Source: Channallabes apus
Taxonomy: Eukaryota; Chordata; Actinopteri; Siluriformes; Clariidae
Direction: 5' to 3'
Assembly (NCBI GenBank): GCA_030522415.1
Contig: CM060106.1
Span: forward strand, 26,871,967-26,935,966
Length of the DNA stretch: 64,000 nt
Part shown: positions 1 to 9,741 of the stretch, piece by piece
Position numbering within the stretch: the stretch's first letter is position 1
Layout: each line of letters opens with the position of its first letter
Notes under the pieces: generated by a model
Database searches by the model: none
The model's input: only the letters and a program-made list of their open reading frames with translations
Told to the model about the DNA's origin: nothing
Made by a program: the position numbers and the translations under genes

Positions 1-1300
1 GGGTGGTATGACAGGTGGAAGTTGTACTGTACGAAAAATATTGTGCCTGCCGTGGATTGAGTTGAGGTTTCTGATGGTTAGGAGGTTCTGGTGATCAGTC
101 CAGACAATGAACGGCTCACTGACGCCCAAGGCCTAGTTTATGCCCAACAGCTCACGGTCCCCTGCTCCATATCGCTGCTGAGTGGGGTCAAATTTCTTGA
201 AGAAGAAGCTACAGGGGTGTAGCTTCTGGTCTGGGCCTCGCTGGGAGAGAATAGCGCCGGCGCCCACATCTGACGCGTCCACCTCCACAACGAACAGTTG
301 GTTGGCATCTGGTTGGAGAAGAATGGGGACGGTGGTGAAACGGTGGCAAAGTTCTCGAAAAGCAGAAATGGCAGCTGGAGTGAGTTGGAATGGGTGAGAT
401 GAGGGCCTGGTCAGGGTGGTGAGTGGTGCTGCAACTGTACTGTAGTCCCGGATAAAGCGACGATAGACGTTCGCAAACCCGAGAAACCTTTGAAGCTGCT
501 TGAGAGTCCTGGGTAGGGGCCAGTGACGCACAACTTCTAGTTTCTGCAGGTCCATGGCCACACCCTGGGGCGAGATAACAAAACCCAGGAGCGTGGTGGA
601 GTGCTTGTGGAAGGCACATTTTTACAGCTTGAAGACAGTTGGTAAGCGAGCAATCTCTTTAGTACAGCCCGGAGGTGTTGAATGTGCTCTTCGATGGTGT
701 GGGAGTAGATGAGAATGTCGTCTAGGTCACCCGACTAACACCCATCGGCCTAGCATGTCTCTCAGGACGTCGTTGATAAATTGCTGGAAGGCCGAGGGTG
801 CGTTACAGAGTCCAAATGGGATGACCAGGCTCTCATAATGTCCGGTGGGAGTAATGAAAGCCATCTTCCACTCATCGCCCTCTCTGATACGCACCAAGTT
901 GTAGGCGCTCCAACTTTGTGAACACGGTGGCACCAGAGAGGGCGTCCAGGGCTGAGTTGGTGAGCGGCAACGGGTCTCGGTTCTTAATGGTGATCTTATT
1001 TAGACCCGATAGTCGACACACGGGCGAAGTACGCCCCCTTTCTTCTTCACGAAGAAGAACCCTGCGGCCGCTGGCGAGGAGGAGGGCTGGATGGTTCCAT
1101 GGCAGAGGGCGCTGGCGACGTATTCCTCCATCACCTGCGTCTCCGTGGCCGTTAGTGAGTAGAGGTGGCGATCTCTCCGGTTAGCTTATCGATTAGCATG
1201 GCATGCTGGTTCACCACATCGCAGAGGTGCGCATGATCCGCTGGGTTCACCGGGGCAAAAACAATGAGCGATGTGCTGCGCCATCTTGTCTCCTTTTATG
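1..1300 (-). pseudogene. Ty3/gypsy retrotransposon pol fragment, decayed
   Basis: Read on the minus strand, this stretch encodes pieces of a Ty3/gypsy reverse transcriptase followed by the start of RNase H. The piece at 727-933 has the RT context [11 protein letters not shown]. The piece at 133-561 has the FLGFANVYRRFI context and then an RNase H start with VDASDVGAGAIL. Upstream RT residues (FFFVKKK context) can be read near 1040-1080. Frames change between the pieces and stops interrupt them, so it is a dead fragment. The element runs off the left edge of the window, and no LTR is visible. Membership of the gypsy class is clear; the subfamily is not. Confidence 0.85.
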
Positions 1301-1433
1301 TTTCCTGGTTCACGACCGCATTACTTCCAGGACTTCCATGACACACACACACAGACACACACGCACATGTAGACAAAGCTGCAGTTTCAATCTATTGACT
1401 AAAGATGTACTGCTAAATATAAATGTAAACTAA

Positions 1434-1823
1434 CATGATGAATGAAGATTGCATAACCTTGAATCTTAGATGCACAGCTGGTGGAAATGTTGGATTTGAA
1501 CCCCTCTGAAGTTTTTATGACAGTTCATAATGCTTATTGATGGGTGGCTAATACAGTATAATACAAAAACAGCACAGCTCATTATACTGTATGTGTCAGA
1601 CAGCAGTGTTACTCCATTATTAACTACCCCAGATGTCAAATGAGAAGCAGGATAGCTACTACTCATGTTCAGGTATGTCAGAATGATAGCTGGATTAAGA
1701 TCTGGATGGTTTATAGTGAAAAAGGAAATTATTTTTAGCGGAACTCGTGAAGTCGTATGAAAGCGTTATTAATATGGCAAAACTGGTTTCACATGTTTTA
1801 AATGATTACAATAACAATCTAAC
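1434..1823. other. Unassigned AT-rich spacer before the LTR element
   Basis: No coding region or repeat family is recognisable. The last five bases (1819-1823, ctaac) are the left target-site duplication of the LTR element that follows. Confidence 0.5.
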
Positions 1824-2196
1824 TGTAACGGTTAACCCCTAGATGGCGCCAGAGCGCCATTTATATTTAGGTTGTGTTTTGAGTTGTAGTTTTGTTTTTC
1901 GTTCAGTTGGACTTCAGTTCCCAGTTTGCACCTCGGTCAGGTGACGTAGAAGCTCACCTGAACCGAGGGAAGTTAATTTGATGATTAGTTTATGTTTAGT
2001 TCTTTAAATAGCCTGGCTGGACTCCAGTCAGGCGTCTAGCAACCGTTACTGAAAGTTTAGTTTGTGTTGGAGTGTTTTCTGTTTATGTTTTGTTGGATTT
2101 AAAAAATAAAGAACATTGTTAACCGTCAGCTTGCCTCTGCGATCATGCCTCGCCCACACGGCCGACACAGACACAGTAAGGGAAGGAAACGTGACA
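1824..2196 (+). repeat. 5' LTR with TATA-like box and polyadenylation signal
   Basis: This is the 5' copy of the 373-bp LTR. A TATA-like TTTAAATA is at 2003-2010 and AATAAA is at 2105-2110, giving a U3-R-U5 order. A CRE-like GTGACGTAG lies upstream near 1941. A 7-bp perfect inverted repeat (ATGGCGC, 4-nt loop, GCGCCAT) is at 1843-1860. An ATG in frame with the internal ORF lies in U5 at 2145. Confidence 0.9.
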
Positions 2197-4865
2197 GATT
2201 GCTAGACCAACCAAGAGGCATGGCGGAGGATCCCCTCCTGAAGTTTTTTGGGGGGGGCGCAGTGGCCATCTTGCCCGAGCTGACGAACTGGCGGGACAGC
2301 GAAGAGGAGTACTACGGCTGGGATTATAACATCGGGCTGGTAGAGGACGAGGAGGAGATGTACCGCAGCTGCGAGTACAGATTGCTGGAGGAGCAGGAGC
2401 ACCTACGAGAGAGCAGCGAGGAGAGAGAGAGAGACACACCACAAAGCTGGGAGGGCTGCAGGCTCGCCATTCGGCGGACGCCATTCAGGGGCGACGCGGC
2501 ACGGGGTCACGTGGTTCCCCGCACTGGCCGGAAGAGAAGGGCGAGGAAGCCCAAGTACGGCGGTGACGAGGGGGAAAGAAAACCCCAGGCAGAGCAGCAG
2601 CAGAGAGAGGAGGAGCTCATGTGGTGGATTCCGGAGCCGGAACGGGTGAGTGAAATGCTGGAGCATATTAAGGAGCTCCAGCAGATGATCCTCCACTTCC
2701 GGGATGACCGCGAAGCGGGCTCGGAGCTTTCTCCTCTCTCGCAGACACTCAGCAGCGAGCTAGCGTGTCAGCAGCCGCTGACCGACGCACCGCCGCCTTC
2801 CAGCTTCGAGGACAGCGAGCCAGCATGTCAGCAGCTGCTGTCCGACGCACCCGTTTCACCACCGCCTTCCAGCTTCAGGGACAGCGAGCCAGCGTGTCTA
2901 CAGCTGCTGTCCGACGCACCCGTCTTACCGCCGCCTTTCGGCTTTGAGGACAGCGAGCCAGCGTGTCTACAGCTGCTGTCCGACGCACCCGTCTTACCGC
3001 CGCCTTTCGGCTTTGAGGACAGCGAGCCAGCGTGTCTACAGCTGCTGTCCGACGCACCCGTATTACCGCCGCCTTTCGGCTTTGAGGACAGCGAGCCAGC
3101 GTGTCTACAGCTGCTGTCCGATGCACCCGTTTTACCACCGCCTCCCGGCTTTGAGGATGACGTTGAGCCGTCGTTGAGCGCCGTGCACGCTCCAACGCTG
3201 CAGGAGAGCGCCGTGCACGCTCCAACGCTGCAGGAGAGCGCCGTGCACGCTCCAGGGCCGTCGTCGAGCGCACTGCACGCTCCAACGCCCGCGTCGAGCG
3301 CACTGCACGCTCCAACGCCCGCGTCGAGCGCACTGCACGCTCCAACGCCCGCGTCGAGCGCACTGCACGCTCCCACGCCGTCTACGAGCGCAGTGACCGC
3401 TCCCACGCCGTCTACGAGCGCAGTGACCGCTCCCACGCCGTCTACGAGCGCAGTGACCGCTCCCACGCCGTCTACGAGCGCAGTGACCGCTCCCACGCCG
3501 TCTACGAGCGCAGTGACCGCTCCCACGCCGTCTCCGAGCGCAGTGACCGCTCCCACGCCGTCTCCGAGCGCAGTGACCGCTCCCACGCCGTCTCCGAGCG
3601 CAGTGACCGCTCCCACGCCGTCTCCGAGCGCAGTGACCGCTCCCACGCCGTCTCCGAGCGCAGTGACCGCTCCCACGCCGTCTCCGAGCGCAGTGACCGC
3701 TCCCACGCCGTCTCCGAGCGCAGTGACCGCTCCCACGCCGTCTCCGAGCGCAGTGACCGCTCCCACGCCGTCTCCGAGCGCAGTGACCGCTCCCACGCCG
3801 TCTCCGAGCGCAGTGACCGCTCCCACGCCGTCTACGAGCGCAGTGACCGCTCCCACGCCGTCTACGAGCGCAGTGACCGCTCCCACGCCGTCTACGAGCG
3901 CAGTGACCGCTCCCACGCCGTCTACGAGCGCAGTGACCGCTCCCACGCCGTCTACGAGCGCAGTGACCGCTCCAACGCCTGCGTCGAGCGCAGTGACCGC
4001 TCCAACGCCTGCGTCGAGCGCTTCTCCAGCTCAGCAGCAGCCGAGCACGCTTCCAGCTCAGCAGCAGCCGAGCGCTTCTCCAGCCCTGCCGCCGCCGAGC
4101 GTTTCTCCAGATCTGCAGCAGCAGAGCGCTTCTCCAGCTCAGCAGCAGCCGAGCACGCTTCCAGCTCAGCAGCAGCCGAGCACGCTTCCAGCTCAGCAGC
4201 AGCCGAGCGCTTCTCCAGCCCTGCCGCCGCCGAGCGTTTCTCCAGATCTGCAGCAGCAGAGCGCTTCTCCAGCTCAGCAGCAGCCGAGCACGCTTCCAGC
4301 TCTGCAGCAGCCGAGCACTTCTCCAGCCCTGCAGCCGCCGAGCACTTCTCCAGCCCTGCAGCCGCCGAGCACGCTTCCAGCTCAGCAGCAGCCGAGCACG
4401 CTTCCAGCTCAGCAGCAGCCGAGCACGCTTCCAGCTCTGCAGCATCCGAGCACGCTTCCAGCTCTGCAGCATCCGAGCGCTTCTCCAGCTCTGCAGCATC
4501 CGAGCGCTTCTCCAGCTCTGCAGCATCCGAGCGCTTCTCCAGCTCTGCAGCATCCGAGCGCTTCTCCAGATCTGCAGCATCCGAGCGCTTCTCCAGCTCT
4601 GCAGCATCCGAGCGCTTCTCCAGCTCTGCAGCATCCGAGCGCTTCTCCAGCTCTGCAGCAGCCGAGCACGCTTCCAGCTCTGCAGCAGCCGAACACTTCT
4701 CCAGCTCTGCAGCCGCCGAGCACGCTTCCAGCCCAGCAGCCGCAGAGCATGCCTCCAGCCCCGTCACCCAGCCTCCTGGATAGGAGGCTAAAGGTAGAAC
4801 ATTGGGTTGGGTGTCCGGGGCCTCCGGTGATGCTCCGGGAGGAGCATTTTTTAGAGGGGGGGTAA
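2145..4865 (+). CDS. 906-codon repeat-built protein of the LTR element, function unknown
   Basis: The open frame runs from an ATG inside the 5' LTR to a TAA directly before the 3' LTR. A better initiator is the ATG at 2220 (G at -3 and +4), just inside the element, which gives 881 residues. The first 200 residues are charged: a basic start (RPHGRHRHSKGRKRDR), an acidic tryptophan/tyrosine patch (WRDSEEEYYGWDY) and a Glu/Arg-rich helical stretch. The rest is three in-frame tandem arrays: a 23-residue unit around SEPACLQLLSDAP, a 10-residue SAVTAPTPS(T/P) unit, and a 9-residue P-S-(A/T)-S/L-P-A-L-Q-(H/Q) unit. No zinc knuckle, capsid or enzymatic motif is seen. All unit lengths are multiples of three and the frame is intact, so it was probably coding when it transposed. 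Product function is unknown; a gag replacement or a captured host ORF are possibilities. Confidence 0.7.
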   Translation: MPRPHGRHRHSKGRKRDRLLDQPRGMAEDPLLKFFGGGAVAILPELTNWRDSEEEYYGWDYNIGLVEDEEEMYRSCEYRLLEEQEHLRESSEERERDTPQSWEGCRLAIRRTPFRGDAARGHVVPRTGRKRRARKPKYGGDEGERKPQAEQQQREEELMWWIPEPERVSEMLEHIKELQQMILHFRDDREAGSELSPLSQTLSSELACQQPLTDAPPPSSFEDSEPACQQLLSDAPVSPPPSSFRDSEPACLQLLSDAPVLPPPFGFEDSEPACLQLLSDAPVLPPPFGFEDSEPACLQLLSDAPVLPPPFGFEDSEPACLQLLSDAPVLPPPPGFEDDVEPSLSAVHAPTLQESAVHAPTLQESAVHAPGPSSSALHAPTPASSALHAPTPASSALHAPTPASSALHAPTPSTSAVTAPTPSTSAVTAPTPSTSAVTAPTPSTSAVTAPTPSTSAVTAPTPSPSAVTAPTPSPSAVTAPTPSPSAVTAPTPSPSAVTAPTPSPSAVTAPTPSPSAVTAPTPSPSAVTAPTPSPSAVTAPTPSPSAVTAPTPSPSAVTAPTPSTSAVTAPTPSTSAVTAPTPSTSAVTAPTPSTSAVTAPTPSTSAVTAPTPASSAVTAPTPASSASPAQQQPSTLPAQQQPSASPALPPPSVSPDLQQQSASPAQQQPSTLPAQQQPSTLPAQQQPSASPALPPPSVSPDLQQQSASPAQQQPSTLPALQQPSTSPALQPPSTSPALQPPSTLPAQQQPSTLPAQQQPSTLPALQHPSTLPALQHPSASPALQHPSASPALQHPSASPALQHPSASPDLQHPSASPALQHPSASPALQHPSASPALQQPSTLPALQQPNTSPALQPPSTLPAQQPQSMPPAPSPSLLDRRLKVEHWVGCPGPPVMLREEHFLEGG
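2745..3155 (+). repeat. 69-bp tandem repeat, about six units
   Basis: Units begin with GACAGCGAG at 2811, 2880, 2949, 3018 and 3087, exactly 69 bp apart, with a degenerate unit before them. Each encodes 23 residues around SEPAC-QLLSDAPV-PPP. Confidence 0.9.
3171..4020 (+). repeat. 30-bp minisatellite, about 28 units, no indels
   Basis: Successive 30-bp units stay in perfect register over about 840 bp. Variants differ only by substitutions (GTGCACGCTCC, CTGCACGCTCC and GTGACCGCTCC cores; CCGTCTACG or CCGTCTCCG ends). The unit encodes SAVTAPTPST or close relatives. The middle run of identical TPSP-type units points to recent unequal exchange or slippage. Confidence 0.92.
4019..4760 (+). repeat. 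27-bp minisatellite, about 27 units
   Basis: Units follow the pattern CCAGCTCTGCAGCATCCGAG plus seven bases, encoding nine residues such as PSASPALQH. Higher-order copying is visible: the block containing CTGCCGCCGCCGAGCG recurs near 4085 and 4220 with the same neighbours. Confidence 0.88.
4853..4862 (+). other. Polypurine tract of the LTR element
   Basis: AGAGGGGGGG followed by TAA lies directly upstream of the 3' LTR. That is the position of the plus-strand primer in LTR elements. The TAA is also the stop codon of the internal frame. Confidence 0.6.
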
Positions 4866-5238
4866 TGTAACGGTTAACCCCTAGATGGCGCCAGAGCGCC
4901 ATTTATATTTAGGTTGTGTTTTGAGTTGTAGTTTTGTTTTTCGTTCAGTTGGACTTCAGTTCCCAGTTTGCACCTCGGTCAGGTGACGTAGAAGCTCACC
5001 TGAACCGAGGGAAGTTAATTTGATGATTAGTTTATGTTTAGTTCTTTAAATAGCCTGGCTGGACTCCAGTCAGGCGTCTAGCAACCGTTACTGAAAGTTT
5101 AGTTTGTGTTGGAGTGTTTTCTGTTTATGTTTTGTTGGATTTAAAAAATAAAGAACATTGTTAACCGTCAGCTTGCCTCTGCGATCATGCCTCGCCCACA
5201 CGGCCGACACAGACACAGTAAGGGAAGGAAACGTGACA
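4866..5238 (+). repeat. 3' LTR, apparently identical to the 5' LTR
   Basis: This is the 3' copy of the 373-bp LTR, with the same TATA-like box (5045-5052) and AATAAA (5147-5152). I saw no difference from the 5' copy when reading them side by side. It is followed by the right target duplication ctaac (5239-5243). Confidence 0.9.
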
Positions 5239-5407
5239 CTAACTAAAAAGACAGAATGTGTCATGCATCTTACTTTAATTAAACAGTGATTTTGGCATTA
5301 ACTACACTATTTTTGAATCAACATACTGTACATATTTTTTTTTTTTGAGCTGGAACACTTTTACAACTTTTGCCTTCATATGGAATGGAAGAGCTGCCTA
5401 GAGGGGG

Positions 5408-5730
5408 TGGGGTCACAGTGGCTTAGTGGTCATCACTGTCACCTTGCAACTCCAGGGTCTGGGTTCTATTCCTGGCCAGGTTCGATTCCCACCTCGGTGT
5501 TAATGGAGCTTGCATGCACGGTGGGTTTACTCTGGGTTCTCCCGTTTTCTCCTACTGTCCAAAGACACGCAGATTAGGCTAATAGGCATTCCCAAAGTTG
5601 CCCAGTAGCATGTGTATGAGTGTGTAAATATGTGTGTGTGCTCTGAGATGGATTGGCACCCTGTCCAGCAAGTCTCCTGGGATTGGTTCCAGGCCCCCCG
5701 TGATAAAGCGGTATAGACAGTGAGTGAGTA
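5408..5730 (+). repeat. tRNA-derived SINE, diverged, full length
   Basis: The head carries RNA polymerase III boxes: an A-box-like GTGGCTTAGTGG and a B box GGTTCGATTCCC. The body follows (CCGTTTTCTCCTACTGTCCAAAGAC, GGATTGGCACCCTGTCCAG), ending in AAGCGGTATAGACAGTGAGTGAGT. It is the same family as the SINEs at 22441, 48763 and 60072 but older. Confidence 0.8.
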
Positions 5731-5820
5731 AGTTGTCTAGAGGACCACATAAATCTAGAGACCAGCTAAATAAAATATTTTTATAGACAGTACATAGAAT
5801 ATTGTAGATATTCTATCATT

Positions 5821-8800
5821 CCAAGATGGCGCCGGTGAGGTCGGCTGCCGTCACGACTGCTCCGACCACCTTTTCTTTGTTTTTGTTTTTTAAGTTAGTT
5901 TTCTTTGTTTTAAAATCGGCAAAATCACCACCATTGAGTACATTAGGTACGATAGAGACACTCTTGTTTCTATTGGTATACAATGTACTCACAATTCGAC
6001 GTTTTTAACTCCGGATCCGAGCTGGCCGAGTGAGATCCTGAGGGAGAACAATGGACGCGACGCGAAGCGGCGGCCCCGAGGGAAACGAGCTGGCGTGAGG
6101 AACCGGCTGAGAGCCCGTGCACACCGCACACCTCTGCCTAGCATCCTGCTCGCCAACGTCCAGAGAGACATTCGGGACTGCAACCTTCTCTGCTTCACCG
6201 AGACATGGCTGAACCCAGCGGTGCCAGACCACGCCATACAACCAGCTGAGTTCTTCTCGGTTCACCGCATGGACAGGACGCGGGACTTGGGGAAGTCAAG
6301 GGGAGGCGGCGTGTGCTTAATGGTGAACAACAGCTGGTGCAACAGCGCGAGCGTTGTTCCTCTTGCACGCTCCTGCACACCAAACCTGGAACTACTGTCC
6401 ATCATGTGTCGTCCTTTTTATCTACCCCGGGAGTTCACATCGGTCATAATCAGCACCGTTTACGTACATTCCACCACAAGCAGACACAGACATTGCCTTA
6501 TGTGAGCTGCATGAGGCGCTCACACAGCACCAGACACAACACCGGGACGCTGCGCTTATTGTGGCCTACCACCTGTCCCACCAGGGGCGAAAGGACACTG
6601 GACCATTGTTATACTACGGTCAAAGACGGTTACAAGGCACAATCTCGTCCAACGTTTGGTAAATCCAACCACGCCGCCATCTTCCTCATGCCAAAATATA
6701 AACAACGGCTGAAACAGGAAGTTCCGGTTCAGAGGGAGGTCGCGCGCTGGACGGACCAATCGGTGGCCGCGTTACAGGACGCACTCGATGACGCAGAATG
6801 GGACATGTTCAGAAACAGCTACGATGATGACATCAGCGTGTTTACGGAAGCGGTTGTGGGATTTATTGGGAAGCTAGTAGATGATACGGTGGAGAAAAAG
6901 ACTATCAGAACGTTTCCCAACCAGAAGCCGTGTGTGGATAAAACCATTCGCGACGCTCTGAGATCTCGCACTGCTGCCTACAACACGGGACTTGCGTCGG
7001 GGGACATGGAACCGTACAAGGCTGCGTCATACAACGTCCGGAAGGCGGTGAAAGAGGCGAAGCAGCGCTACGGGAGAAAACTAGAGTCACAGCTTCAACA
7101 GAGTGACTCTAGGAGCCTGTGGCAGGGACTGAGAACAATAACGGATTATAAAGCACCAACATCCGGTATGATGAACGTGGACGCGACTCTGGCAGACGAG
7201 CTGAACACCTTCTACGCTCGCTTCGATGCTGCAGCTAAAGACGCTAGCGATGCTAATGCTAACGGCGCTAATACTAACGGCGCTAACAGCTGCAGACAGG
7301 AAGACACTGCCAGTACCGGAAACGCGGTCATCATCTCCGAGCACGACGTGAGGAGAGCCTTCAAGAGAGTGAACACCAGGAAAGCAGCAGGACCAGACGG
7401 CATCTCAGGCCGTATCCTCAGATCCTGCGCAGACCAGCTAGCACCTGTGTTCACTGAGATATTCAACATGTCTTTATCTCAGTCGGTGATCCCCACATGC
7501 TTCAGAGTCCATCATTGTTCCTGTTCCAAAGAAACCACATCCTGCTTCCCTCAATGACTATCGCCCTGTAGCCCTCACCTCAGTAGTGATGAAGTGCTTT
7601 GAACGCCTGGTCAGAGACTTCATCATCTCTTCACTACCGGACACACTCGACCCACTACAGTTCGCTTATCGTCCGAACCGTTCCACAGACGATGCAATCT
7701 CAAATCTCCTCCACACATCTCTCACCCACCTGGACACTAAGAGGGGAAATTATGTGAAAATGCTCTTCATCGACTACAGCTCTGCATTTAATACCATAAT
7801 TCCCTCCACACTCACCACCAAGCTGGAGCACCTGGGACTCAGCTCACCCATGTGTCAGTGGATCTCCAACTTCCTAACTGGCAGACCACAGGCAGTAAGG
7901 ATGGGCGGTCATGTCTCAGCCTCCCTCACACTCTGCACTGGAGCCCCCCAGGGTTGTGTTCTGAGCCCCCTGCTGTACTCTTTATACACCTACGACTGCG
8001 TGTGGTGGGCCTGATCACGAACAACGATGAGTCGGCCTACCTGGAGGAGATTGGAAATCTGGAGAACTGGTGCCAGAGGAACAATCTCCTCCTGAACGTC
8101 AGTAAGACAAAGGAGCTGATAGTGGACGTTAGTACAAAGCAGGAGAGGAACTGCCAGACCCCCGTCATCCACAGGAGCCCAGTGGAGAGAGTGGACAGCT
8201 TCAGATACCTCGGTGTTCACATCACGCAGGACCTGTCATGGTCCTGTCACATCAACACCGTGGTGAAAAAGGCCCGGCAGCGTCTGTACCACCTCAGACG
8301 TTTGAGAGACTTCAGACTGCCCTCCAAGGTGCTCAGGAATTTCTACTCCTGCACCATAGAGAGCATCCTGAAGGGAAACATCATGACCTGGTTCGGGAAC
8401 AGCACCATGCAGGACAGACGAGCTCTACAGAGGGTGGTGCGTTCAGCTGAGCGCATCATCCGCACCAAGCTCCCTGACCTGCACTCAATCTACACCAAGC
8501 GGTGCTGGACCAAGGCCAGGAAGATCGTGAAGGACCTCAGCCATCCCAACAATGGACTGTTCTCTCTGTTGCGGTCAGGAAAGCGCTTCCGCTCCCTGAA
8601 GGCCAACACAGAGAGAATGAGGAGGACCTTCTTCCCGCAGGCGATAAGGTCTCTCAACCATACCACATTCACACCACAAACACAGAACTAATACAACCTG
8701 TTAACGTCATTGGACACTATGGACACTTTCATGCACATCTACACTTACATCGGAACTCATGTTTATGTTTACATTCTGGACCCTTGCACAAAGACACTTT

Positions 8801-9120
8801 AATAAGGCACCTTAAGAACACGTTTCTATGCATACTTGCACACCATACTTCCTCCACCAAATTTCAATTAAAAAAAAAAAAAAAGAAAGAAAATCTCTAT
8901 TGTACAGTTTTTCTATTCTATGTACAGTATACTTTTATTTTTATTTCTATTTTTTATTCTAGTTAAGTTAAAATTTTCCTATCGTATTTCTTTATTCATA
9001 TTTAAGTTTCTTACTATAAGATTTAATTCTCTTTTTAAGGTCACTGGCGGTCGTGTAAGCATTTCACTGCATATCGTACTGTGTATGACTGTGTATGTGA
9101 CGAATAAAATTTGAATTTGA
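5821..9120 (+). mobile_element. L2/CR1-like LINE, copy 1, defective
   Basis: The element starts at CAAGATGGCGCCGGTGAGGTC, a start shared with copy 2 at 15177. It carries an endonuclease and reverse-transcriptase region and ends in a 3' UTR with CATTTCACTGCAT...GAATAAAATTTGAATTTGA, the tail of this family. A 3' (A)n-rich stretch is at 8870-8890. Several small deletions, including one across the RT active site, make it immobile. Confidence 0.85.
6060..8691 (+). pseudogene. Endonuclease/reverse transcriptase of L2-like LINE, inactivated
   Basis: The APE-type endonuclease start is recognisable (LLCFTETWLNP, GGGVCLMVNNSW) at about 6170-6340. It breaks into other frames at about 6330-6500. The linker and start of RT are open from 6313 to 7557 (KAAGPDGISGRIL). 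RT continues at 7586-8014 ([46 protein letters not shown]). There the sequence jumps from TACGACTGCGTG straight to GTGGGCCTGATC, so the block that should hold the catalytic F/YADD motif is missing. The C-terminal domain follows at 8026-8691 (FRYLGVHI, ALQRVVRSAERII). Relative to copy 2, the endonuclease has also lost about 12 codons near 6160. This is a retrotransposon relic with no host function. Confidence 0.85.
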
Positions 9121-9170
9121 GATATTTAAGGTGAAGAATAACAACCCAGGAACATCCCCTATACCCCATC

Positions 9171-9206
<36 letters not shown>

Positions 9207-9741
9207 GTTCTTGTTGCTTTCTGGAACACAACAGGACATGTGCATGTGTGCCTTTTTTTATCAGCAGATCTAGCCTTTCCGGAAATCTAAAAGGCTTTTA
9301 AACATTATTTTTAAAAACTGTCGGATATGACTGATGTAAAATCTTGATGGGAAATGTGCTTTGTGTTCATGAGAACAGGCTCTTTTGTTTAACTAGATGC
9401 ATAATCAGAGGTGGAACGAAGGCAGTGTGCCACTGAAAAATCTGACTGCAGTGACATGATGTCTTTATGTGGAACAGCAGCTCAGCTGTTCAGACTGAAC
9501 AGTAATAACCTTCTGGAACAGGCTGCAAGCTTTGAAAACTGTCACCTTCATCTTAGTCTCGCTTTTTTCTTTTCTTTTTTTTCCTTTCCAACACATGAGC
9601 GACAATTTAATTTCCAAACCCATTGAAGGTCTGGGTCCTGGAAGCAGTGTTCCTCCATTATTAACCATGACGACCAAAGAGTGCAAACTGAATCTCACAT
9701 TCAATTCTCACATGGCACTAACGTAAACTGTTTCCCCACAG
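9121..9741. other. Intronic spacer with a CT microsatellite
   Basis: A (TC)n run lies at 9174-9202. The rest is unassigned and ends in the pyrimidine-rich acceptor TTTCCCCACAG before the first visible cadherin exon. Confidence 0.6.

Larger units (their letters stand above)
1824..5238 (+). mobile_element. Young non-autonomous LTR retrotransposon with one repeat-built reading frame
   Basis: Two direct 373-bp repeats (1824-2196 and 4866-5238) begin with TGTAACGG and end with GTGACA, the TG...CA ends of LTRs. They look identical when compared by eye. The copy is flanked by a 5-bp direct duplication, ctaac, at 1819-1823 and 5239-5243. A purine run (AGAGGGGGGG, 4853-4862) lies three bases before the 3' LTR, as expected of a polypurine tract. 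The 2.67-kb interior contains no protease, reverse transcriptase, RNase H or integrase; its only long sense frame is 2145-4865. It must therefore borrow its replication machinery. Identical LTRs mean a recent insertion. No TGG-type primer-binding site follows the 5' LTR, which is unusual. The parent superfamily cannot be told from the sequence; a gag-only (TR-GAG-like) or captured-ORF element are both possible. Confidence 0.92.

Noticed and set aside
3171..4020. CRISPR-like array
   Set aside because: Units are contiguous 30-bp tandem repeats with no spacers, inside a eukaryotic retroelement ORF.
3132..4634. 500-codon open frame on the minus strand (and 372- and 316-codon ones) across the tandem arrays
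   Set aside because: These are by-products of indel-free repeat units without stops in other frames. The composition is a monotonous Arg/Ser/Trp or Ala/Glu repeat, there is no unique region, and the sense frame is the one bounded by the LTR structure.
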